Below, piece after piece: positions 1-6,415 of a stretch of 25,962 bases of DNA (position 1 is the stretch's first letter; each line of letters begins with the position of its first letter). The notes under the pieces were generated by a model. It saw only the letters and a list, made by a program, of their open reading frames with translations, was not told where the DNA came from and ran no database searches. Origin of the DNA: Andalucia godoyi (lineage: Eukaryota; Discoba; Jakobea; Jakobida; Andaluciidae); assembly GCA_009859145.1 (NCBI GenBank), contig VRVR01000032.1:1-25962 (forward strand). Direction: 5' to 3'. A program made the translations under genes and the position numbers.

Positions 1-3000
1 GCCGCATACTGAGTTCCGTTATCGGAACGGATCAACCGCGGGGCCCCGTAGCGACCGACGAGATCCAACAGCAAGATGGCCGCTTGTTTTGCAGTGCAAT
101 CTGGAGCGGCTCGCAGCTCTACAAATCGGGAAAAACCATCGATAGCCACGATCAAGTATTTGTTTCCCACTGCGTCTTCGGGCAGTGGGCCCACGGTGTC
201 TATTGCGACAACATCGAACGGTTCACTGACGCTTGTAGTACGGAGGGCGGCTTCGAAACTTGCTCGTCCTGTACGCACCTTTTGACAAGTCGGGCAACTT
301 TCGATAAAAGTTGCAATGTCTTTTTCCATAGACTCCCACTGGTGTCCTGCCTCACGAAGGGTGTTCGATGTCTGTCGGATTCCTCGATGTCCGACGACGC
401 CATTGTGGGCCAATGTAATCACGTCTGCCTTCGTTTCCGTTGCAACCAAGCACCTTGAAAGAGCATCCGGGGCGCAGTTAGTGACTCCTGGAATGTGCAC
501 GACAGAAAAATCATACTCTTGTAAGCGGAGTCTCCACCGCACCAGCTTGGGGGCGGTGGCTTGATGGAGGTACACCAGGTTCCTATGGTCTGTTTCTACC
601 ACGAATCGATGGCCAAGAAGGAAATGCGACAGCTCTGTAATGCAGTAAAATATCGCAAATGCTTCTTGCTCTATCGTGGACCATTTTGATTCTGCTGCCG
701 TGAACTTGCGACTGAGGTACCAAACCGGTTGTTCTTTGCCTTCTGACCGCTGTAGGAGCACGCCTCCGATACCATTGATGGATGCATCCGTTCGCAGGAT
801 GATTTCCTTCGCATAGTCGAGATGGTGGAGCGAAGACGCATCGACGATTGCGTATTTTAGGCGATCGAATGCATTCTGACACTCGTCCGTCCATTCGTAA
901 GCGAGTTTTTCGGAGCACAACGCGGAAAGAGGGGCCGCCAACGTCGCAAAATTTGGAACGAAATTTCGCATGTAGTTTGCGAAGCCCAGAAATGAGCGGA
1001 GTTGTGCCCTAGAAGATGGAGCAACCATACCAGTGATGGCTTGCTGCTTTGAGGGCAAAATGCGGACACCATCTCCATTTGCCACATGGCCGAGATAGGC
1101 GACTTCGGGGACACCGAAACAACATTTTTCGGATTTCAAACGAAGACCATGTGTTCGCAGCCGTTCGAATACCGGACGTAAGCGTGACAGAAATTCTTCC
1201 GTTGATGCCGCGCAGACACAAATGTCGTCGACAAACACTTCGCATCCCCGTCCAACCAAACCGGAAAGCACTTCGGTCATTACCTTCTGGAAATACCTGG
1301 GAGCGTTTTTCAAACCAAAGGGGATTCTTGTGTATTCGTACAAGCCCGAAGGTGTTGAGAACGCCGTCAGCGGCATGGCTGACTCCTCCAATGGCATTTG
1401 ATGAAAGCCCGATTTCAAGTCCATTGTTGCGAACAACCGCATACCAGCCAGGCGTTCCAGGATGGCGTGCGTGTTCTGCATAGGGAATTGCATGTCGACC
1501 GTGTTGGCATTGAGTTCTCTGTAATCGACGCACAGTCTTGGGTCCTTCTGTTCTCGACGAACTACGACTACTGGAGAAGATATTGGGGCCATTGAAGGTC
1601 GAATAATCCCTTGTGCTAACAAGGAATCAACAGTATTGTCAACAACCTGACGCATGGCGGGTGACATGCGCCGCGGAGGGACTGATTTTGGCGCAGCATT
1701 CTCACGCAAGACAATTGGCATCGGGGGAACCAGTGCCGGAATGGAAAGTGGTTCGTCTGAAAAGATGTCGACGAATTCTTTCATGAGCGATTTAATGCCC
1801 TGTTTCAACACCAGGTCAGATGCAGTGCTTTCTGGCATCTGATCCTTCGAAACCGCCATAGCATCCGCTTCCGTGGATTCCGGATGCTCCCCCATCTGGG
1901 TTCCTTCGTTCGGCACGGTGAGAGGCGCTGCTAACAAAGATAGCAAACCCGTGTTCTGGAGAAATCCAAATCCGAGGATGACTTCTTCGTCTGTGTCGAG
2001 TACATGACAGACGAATTTCGCCTTGAGTCCCGTAGGGAGTTCCGGCCTAGGGTCGAAAGTCAGGAAACACTCCACCTCATGCGAGAGCACGGCCTTTCCT
2101 TTGTTTGCTACAATGACCTCCTTGTTACACGATCGGACAGCGACTCCAATTTCCTGCACTTTTCCGAACAAGGATTTTGCGATGAAGCAACCGGAGGCTC
2201 CCGTGTCGAACAAAGCAGAAACGTTGAGGTCTCCAAATAAACCAGATAGCTTCACTGCGATCCTGGGAACTGAGGCTTCACTTGAAACGTTCGCCGGTTT
2301 CACCGACTTTGCTGAACCGACATTTCGGGGCGGCTGCGAACCTACTAGGGGTTTCGGGACAAACTTTTGATCATTCACTTTGCGTTTTGGACAGTCCGGA
2401 CGAATATGTCCGACTTCCCCGCATTCGTGACACGTCGGCTGCCAGCGTAGCGTTTCAACTGAATTCTGCTCATTTTCTTTTTTCACTGCATGCCTCAGCG
2501 GTTCTGTTTTGAGCGCGACTGTTTTCCGAGAAGATTCCCTTTCCTCGTCTGCACCTGACGTCGCTGCCATTTCCGCGGACCACCGAGAGAGCATTTCGGC
2601 TTCTTCTATTGCATAGAGCTTAGCTTCCTGTAGAGATTTCGGCTCTCGAAAGGCGACTCGCGCTCCGAGACGAATAGGTCGAAGGGAGTCTATAAACGCC
2701 TTTTTGAGTATCTTATCCGTCGGAAGACTGACTTCACAGAGGGACTCCTCTTTCTCGAAACATAGAATGAAGTTCAGAACAGCATCGATTGACACTTGTT
2801 TTGCAGACATTGAAAGCTTTTTGAAACGATCGAAGCTTTCAATGGCTGATTTGGGAGCGAAGAATCCAGACACCTTTTCAATGAAATCGTCATCTTCTGC
2901 TTCCGTTACATCCGGAAATCGGATGGAGATAAGTCTCAGTACTACAGTGCTAATGAGGAATTTCACGGGGCGGGTACCACCTCGTCCTTTGTAGCCTTCA

Positions 3001-3089
3001 TAATCAGAGAGAAATTTCGCCCAGGAGGAAGCTGTGAACTTCTCCAAAAAGGGCGGTACGTTTGCGTACGCATGATGGTGTTCCTGCAT
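1..3089 (-). CDS. Gag-Pol polyprotein (Ty3/gypsy), single fused ORF, 3' end outside window
   Basis: I followed this minus-strand frame from the ATG at 3089-3087 to the left edge without a stop, about 1029 codons; the first upstream in-frame stop is at 3107-3105. Gag N-terminus: 2450-3089. Zinc knuckle CHECGEVGHIRPDC (CCHC): 2391-2432. Aspartic protease: active site LFDTGAS at about 2196-2216 and the ILGFGFL flap-side motif near 1960-1980. Reverse transcriptase: about 950-1620, with DPRLCVDYRELN, FATMDLKSGFHQMPL, TPSGLYEYTRIPFGLKNAP and the catalytic FVDD at 1224-1235. RNase H: about 520-830, with TDAS, the central glutamate in WSTIEQEAFA, and TDHRNL. Integrase: an HHCC zinc-binding domain (CPTC at 286-297), then core aspartates in VVAIDTVGPLP and IRSDNGTQY; the catalytic glutamate is outside. 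Gag and pol share one frame, so no recoding site is needed. The first codons could be altered by splicing, because a CAG acceptor overlaps the ATG. Confidence 0.93.
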   Translation of the reverse strand, partial: MQEHHHAYANVPPFLEKFTASSWAKFLSDYEGYKGRGGTRPVKFLISTVVLRLISIRFPDVTEAEDDDFIEKVSGFFAPKSAIESFDRFKKLSMSAKQVSIDAVLNFILCFEKEESLCEVSLPTDKILKKAFIDSLRPIRLGARVAFREPKSLQEAKLYAIEEAEMLSRWSAEMAATSGADEERESSRKTVALKTEPLRHAVKKENEQNSVETLRWQPTCHECGEVGHIRPDCPKRKVNDQKFVPKPLVGSQPPRNVGSAKSVKPANVSSEASVPRIAVKLSGLFGDLNVSALFDTGASGCFIAKSLFGKVQEIGVAVRSCNKEVIVANKGKAVLSHEVECFLTFDPRPELPTGLKAKFVCHVLDTDEEVILGFGFLQNTGLLSLLAAPLTVPNEGTQMGEHPESTEADAMAVSKDQMPESTASDLVLKQGIKSLMKEFVDIFSDEPLSIPALVPPMPIVLRENAAPKSVPPRRMSPAMRQVVDNTVDSLLAQGIIRPSMAPISSPVVVVRREQKDPRLCVDYRELNANTVDMQFPMQNTHAILERLAGMRLFATMDLKSGFHQMPLEESAMPLTAFSTPSGLYEYTRIPFGLKNAPRYFQKVMTEVLSGLVGRGCEVFVDDICVCAASTEEFLSRLRPVFERLRTHGLRLKSEKCCFGVPEVAYLGHVANGDGVRILPSKQQAITGMVAPSSRAQLRSFLGFANYMRNFVPNFATLAAPLSALCSEKLAYEWTDECQNAFDRLKYAIVDASSLHHLDYAKEIILRTDASINGIGGVLLQRSEGKEQPVWYLSRKFTAAESKWSTIEQEAFAIFYCITELSHFLLGHRFVVETDHRNLVYLHQATAPKLVRWRLRLQEYDFSVVHIPGVTNCAPDALSRCLVATETKADVITLAHNGVVGHRGIRQTSNTLREAGHQWESMEKDIATFIESCPTCQKVRTGRASFEAALRTTSVSEPFDVVAIDTVGPLPEDAVGNKYLIVAIDGFSRFVELRAAPDCTAKQAAILLLDLVGRYGAPRLIRSDNGTQYA

Positions 3090-3141
3090 CAGGATATGGT
3101 AGTATTAATACTGTAATGACACCACAAAAATAAAAACTTAC
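3084..3141 (-). other. Possible 58-nt intron overlapping the gag ATG
   Basis: A perfect donor GTAAGT begins at 3141 on the minus strand. An acceptor CAG|GAA ends at 3084, after a TATTAATACTAC stretch that could supply a branch point. If used, this intron removes the gag-pol ATG at 3089, and gag would lack an upstream in-frame start, because the preceding codon in that phase is TAG. It may therefore be a regulatory or alternative event, or a chance match. Confidence 0.22.
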
Positions 3142-3203
3142 CTAAGGATTTTATTAAAGGAAAACAAAAGACAAATTCAAAACACAAACACAAACACAAA
3201 TAT

Positions 3204-3223
3204 CCGTTTGACATTTCAAACGG
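3204..3223. repeat. Perfect 8-bp hairpin
   Basis: CCGTTTGA and TCAAACGG form a perfect 8-bp stem around a 4-base loop. It lies between the short gag-like ORF and the gag-pol ATG, so it would be in the leader of the element RNA and could affect initiation or packaging. Its function is unknown. Confidence 0.6.
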
Positions 3224-3251
3224 TCAGTGACTACAGCCAGTACGCTGTACA

Positions 3252-3383
3252 TCACACCTTCGCCGACTTGGCTCCTCCTCGGGCAACGTACGCCTCGTGA
3301 TCGAACAGAAACTTCGTCCACGCATCGCCTTGAAGACGGTCGAGAAAAGGAACCTGGCCTGAAAACATCTGCAACTCTGTCAT
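3252..3383 (-). CDS. Short ORF duplicating the Gag N-terminus
   Basis: This 43-codon ORF runs from the ATG at 3383-3381 to the TGA at 3254-3252, 162 bases upstream of the gag-pol ATG. Its product matches the start of gag almost position for position: VPFLDRLQGDAWTKFL here against VPPFLEKFTASSWAKFL in gag, followed by D-x-E-x-Y and RGG in both. It then stops where gag continues. It lies in exon 2 after a well formed intron (3489-3411), and the reading frame is open from a TAG near 3525 across that splice without an earlier ATG. It may be a separate short peptide, an upstream ORF that regulates gag-pol translation, or the remnant of another element copy. The homology is seen directly; that the ORF is translated is inference. 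Confidence 0.5.
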   Translation of the reverse strand: MTELQMFSGQVPFLDRLQGDAWTKFLFDHEAYVARGGAKSAKV

Positions 3384-3410
3384 GAGTTTCGAAACTGTGG
3401 CGACACTAGC

Positions 3411-3489
3411 CTAAAAGAGATAACAACAAAGGTTAGTCAGCAAACAAAGAACAATCCAACACTCTCAGTAAGGGAACCGAACTTCCTAC
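3411..3489 (-). other. Predicted 79-nt spliceosomal intron in the retroelement leader
   Basis: On the minus strand the donor CTG|GTAGGAAGT is at 3489, a branch-point-like CTGACTAAC is at 3440-3432, and a pyrimidine-rich stretch leads to TTTTAG|GCT with AG at 3412-3411. The branch adenosine is about 20 nt from the acceptor, which is typical. The exon that follows carries the gag-like short ORF. The exon before it (from about 3525 to 3490) has no in-frame ATG, so the intron is probably in a 5' UTR. Confidence 0.5.
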
Positions 3490-3551
3490 CAGAGGGGATG
3501 AGACAGAGGTACAAGGGATGAAAGCCTACTAGTGCTTTATAAACCAAAACA

Positions 3552-3620
3552 AGTACAAATAAAAGAAAAGGAAAAGGGAAAGAAAGAGAGAAGAAAGAAA
3601 GAAAGAGAAAAGGAGAAACG
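3552..3620. repeat. Purine-rich AAAG/GAAA tract
   Basis: An almost uninterrupted A/G run on the plus strand (polypyrimidine on the minus strand) with AAAG and GAAA repeats. It lies upstream of the predicted leader intron and would be a pyrimidine tract in the minus-strand transcript. Confidence 0.7.
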
Positions 3621-3726
3621 CCCAGGCACGCGCCTTAAATACTTCGCAGGGCTTCCAGCCCGTGGCTCCGTACACATTTCCAGTACAACTTGAATATGAA
3701 TTCGGGGGTTGAACCATCGGTTGATC

Positions 3727-3820
3727 TTCGACCGGAGCAGGAGGCGGCCCGGGGAATTCACTCGCCTTCGATCGGAGAAGGAGGCGGCTCGGAGGAATCG
3801 CTCGACGTCCATCGGAGCAG
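3727..3820. repeat. Imperfect tandem repeat, 40-bp period, about 2.4 copies
   Basis: Units start at 3727 and 3767, with a partial third at 3807. Each contains a core of the form TCGAxCGGAGxAGGAGGCGG followed by an ATTC or AATC and CTCG. The period is not a multiple of three, so it is unlikely to be a protein repeat. Tandem repeats of this sort are common in LTR U3 regions and promoters, and either is possible here. Confidence 0.75.
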
Positions 3821-3930
3821 AATATGCCCGAAGACTTCCCGCGCTCCCCGCGCAGTGCATACTGGCGGGATGACAAAGGTATCTTTTCTTTATAGTCGAC
3901 AACACCTTGGATGCGCTGAAAGCGAACTGC

Positions 3931-3960
3931 GCGCGCGCGCTTAACGATTAGCGCGTGCGC
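3931..3960. repeat. 30-bp imperfect GC-rich palindrome
   Basis: GCGCGCGCGCTTAA and ATTAGCGCGTGCGC form two 14-base arms around a 2-base centre, pairing at 12 of 14 positions. It lies about 310 bases upstream of the LRR gene start and could be a promoter element or an element boundary. Confidence 0.55.
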
Positions 3961-3983
3961 CAGCCCGAATTACAACCTTGTCT

Positions 3984-4003
3984 AATTCGTTCGCGAATGA
4001 ATT
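3984..4003. repeat. 20-bp near-perfect palindrome
   Basis: AATTCGTTCGCGAATGAATT equals its own reverse complement at 18 of 20 positions, centred on TTCGCGAA. It lies 24 bases to the right of the GC-rich palindrome, in the presumed LRR gene promoter. Confidence 0.55.
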
Positions 4004-4269
4004 CCCTGGTGAGTTCTCTCCTAATATTCAGCTGGGTTCAAACCAAAGGACTGCAGTGCACAATAAAGAGAGATAATTTAAGTTTACTGATTGCGAAATT
4101 GAATTGGCGCGTTTTGAATTTTGCGCTAACACGATCTGGCGTACATCCAGATAGCGCGTGACATTGGTTGTGAGTCGGAACTTGAGTCAGTCTGAGCTGC
4201 TCTCTTCTGCTCTTGTTGAAAACAGTGTTGTCCAACCCGTTCGCTGAATTGTTCTTCCGGCAGCAGCGC

Positions 4270-6056
4270 ATGTCATATTTGATGGATGACTGTTCTCCGC
4301 TGACTGACCTGTGTTTAAAATATATAGCAGAGTCGTTGATCAAGTCTGTGGATGATGTTGACCTCTTCGTTCCGTTGCTGAATGACAGACTGCTACTGAA
4401 GCTCCTTTGCACTTGTTCATCGCAAGTTGCCCTGCATGCTGTTTGCACGTTTCCCGCTGCGCTATCTGCAACAAGCGAGGACTTGCTCTGGAGGTTCCTC
4501 TGGGCCGAGCTGACGTCCCAAGAAGCGAGTGGAAATTTCGGAGTTGACCATTACAAGTCCGAATACTGTGCCGTGTTGCTTCAGAGGCACTTCGCAGAAG
4601 CCAAAGTCCTCGGAGTCACAGAACGCTGGTTCGCTGAACTGGAGGGTCTTCTTGAAAGATCGAGCGGACGGCTCCGCACTCTTCGCATTCAGAATTTTTC
4701 GTGTTTGTACGTAGATCGGGTTGTCAGTCTTGTTGAGCGCCACATCGCACCTTTTTTGCAGAGCATCGAGTTTCACAATCTCCGAACTTCAGGACTCCCG
4801 TTTGCGAAAGAGTGTTGTCGAACCTGCCGCAATGGCGTTGCAAAGATCCGCTTGTTGTACACAAACTTTTCCTCTGCAGAAATGTCGCGCTTCCTGGAAT
4901 GGTTGTCGATTCCGTTCGCACCAGGGCCAGCCGCAAATCAATTCGGCCGTGCAGAAATCACGAGCTTGGACGAATGGCTGTATTCCGATTTGGATCGCTG
5001 CGTGCAGAGGAGCGCTCCTGGTGCCGTGCCGTTGTACTTTGCTCCGTTGTCTGTGCTCGAGTTTCATTCGTGTTTCTTTGACTTGTCGGCAACCGGTTCC
5101 TTGTGCAATCTGTTCTCGTCAATCTCCTCGTCCCTGAGAACCGTCGTCATGGCGTCTTGCCAGTTCCAGAATCTGGACAAATCCGAGTTTGCCCTGCAGC
5201 GTGGGGCGCAGATGTTCCCTGCTCTCGAACGGGTGAACATCGTTGGGTGCCCTCAGGCAGCGGTGCTGCTGAGGTTTTCGTCTTGAACTCTGCGGACTCT
5301 CTGGTAGCTCTCGACGTTTCCCATAGCGGGTTGAGCGAACAAGACGTTTCTGCTGTGCTGCAGCTGGTCTGTCGAAATTCCGCAAAGCTGAGAGCCCTGG
5401 ACATATCTGGGATTCCTCTGTCAACATCGTGCCTGCACACGCTGATCCCGGATTGTCAACGATCGGTTTGTTTGCTGGACCAGGTGAGAATGCAGAATTG
5501 CTCGCTGTCCGCTACGTCAGTAAGGACCCTGCTTGCGTCAAGACAATTCTCCGAGAAGATCGCACACATTGACTTGTCTGACAATCCGTTTGCCTTCAGT
5601 AGCACTGTCCTCTTAACCTTGTTTCGATCAACCACTCAAGTCAATTATGTCAATCTAGCTGGTTGCTCTCTGCTGCCCGACATGTTGTCTCCGGAAGTGT
5701 GGTCGATCGTGCTTCAACATCCGACTTTGCGTGAACTTGATGTATCGCGGAATAATCTGCATCCATGTGGCAATTTATTTGGTTCTGTTGAGCATTTTTG
5801 CTCACGAATCCGTGCACTCCGTCTTCAGGATATCAACTTTGATGCGGTTGATGCGAGTGCATTGCTTCATTTTTTCATTGATTGTGCGGACAGCTTCGCT
5901 TCTCTGGCGGTTGTCGACTTGCGACACAATCGATTTGGTGCGAACACTTTACAAACGATGCTCAAAACAATGGACCGGCTTGATGCTTTTACTGGGGTGG
6001 AGATACTCGTGAGAGAAAGCTCGCTGGCCGTTCAAGATGCTCTTGGTGACTGTTGA
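4270..6056 (+). CDS. Leucine-rich-repeat protein with BC-box/Cul2-box-like N-terminus, interrupted by a frame break
   Basis: The first ATG in the open frame is at 4270. Two open frames cover the gene: 4270 to a TGA at 5284-5286, and a second frame, one base back, that carries clear LRR sequence from about 5274 to the stop at 6056. Joined, the protein has about 590 residues. Repeats of the ribonuclease-inhibitor/CARMIL kind are visible: LRTVVMASCQF, LERVNIVGC, LVALDVSHSGLS, LRALDISGIPLS, IAHIDLSDNPF, LRELDVSRNNL and LAVVDLRHNRFG. Residues 10-19 (PLTDLCLKYI) fit the Elongin BC-box pattern [S/T/P]LxxxCxxx-hydrophobic, and VPLLNDRLL just after fits a Cul2-box. I infer a substrate receptor of a cullin-2-type ligase, like ZYG11 or LRRC41. 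The frame break could be a sequencing error, a real mutation, or a 41-nt intron at 5233-5273. Confidence 0.7.
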
Positions 6057-6415
6057 TGATGCAATCCCCAACCCGATCCATGATGACTGCATTGCAGCCA
6101 GGTTGCAAAAAACATGAAGCGGTGTGATCACTGGTGAGCGGTAATGCCCTGTTATATATATTTTAATCTATGGCAAACCTGTCAGGTCGGAGGGCGGGAA
6201 GCACACACAAAGGAACAAACTTGAACTTCGTTTTTTCCCAAGCGCTGTTGCGTTCGTGCTTTATTTGCAATTATTTTGCTTCTTCTTTTCCCGTCCCCGT
6301 CGTTCCATTTTTGTCCTTATTTTGCCATATTCAATTATCAGTAGCTGTTTTTTCTTCTTTCTTCTTCTTTTTTTTTGCACTAGTTTTTCGGCCGAGTACC
6401 AATGTTCTGGAATAA
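6057..6415. other. Intergenic spacer, LRR gene to Arm-BTB gene
   Basis: No gene is visible in these 359 bases. There is an AT-rich TATATATATTTTA near 6153 and a long pyrimidine-rich run (about 6344-6377) just before the Arm-BTB start codon. The latter is probably its promoter or 5' leader. Confidence 0.6.

Larger units (their letters stand above)
1..3410 (-). mobile_element. Ty3/gypsy-type LTR retrotransposon, partial
   Basis: Reading leftwards, the order is gag with a zinc knuckle, aspartic protease, reverse transcriptase, RNase H and integrase. This RT-RH-IN order is diagnostic of Ty3/gypsy (Metaviridae) rather than Ty1/copia. The window edge cuts the element inside the integrase core, so the 3' LTR lies outside. 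I could not define a 5' LTR or a primer binding site on the right side. The right boundary given here is only the start of the gag-like exon, and the true end may lie further right, up to about 3.9 kb. The coding part has no disabling stop or frameshift, so this copy is either young or under recent selection. Confidence 0.93.
3090..4269. other. Leader and flank between gag-pol and the LRR gene
   Basis: Apart from the short gag-like ORF and its intron, this 1.2-kb stretch shows no convincing gene. It contains an A-rich block (3121-3203), a hairpin (3204-3223), a purine-rich tract (about 3552-3620), a 40-bp tandem repeat (3727-3820), a TATA-like CTTTATAG near 3888 and two palindromes (3931-3960 and 3984-4003). 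The minus-strand open frames at 3529-3905 begin with TTG or GTG and translate the repeat and purine tracts, so I do not call them genes. The left part belongs to the retroelement; the right part should contain the LRR gene promoter and possibly LTR sequence. Confidence 0.6.

Noticed and set aside
84-458. Plus-strand ORF of 124 codons at the left end
   Set aside because: It is the antisense, same-phase shadow of the integrase zinc-binding and core domains on the minus strand.
1009-1533. Minus-strand ORF of 174 codons
   Set aside because: It is out of phase with the reverse transcriptase; the correct frame on the same strand carries all RT motifs.
3529-3905. Two overlapping minus-strand ORFs of 115 and 122 codons
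   Set aside because: They start with TTG and GTG, translate the 40-bp repeat and the purine tract, and show no family resemblance.
4035-4045. tRNA B-box-like GGTTCAAACCA
   Set aside because: The flanking bases do not form a T stem, and no D or anticodon arm is found upstream.
5263-5286. Programmed -1 ribosomal frameshift in the LRR gene
   Set aside because: The shift direction fits, but no X-XXY-YYZ slippery heptamer lies in phase at the junction; an indel or a short intron explains it better.
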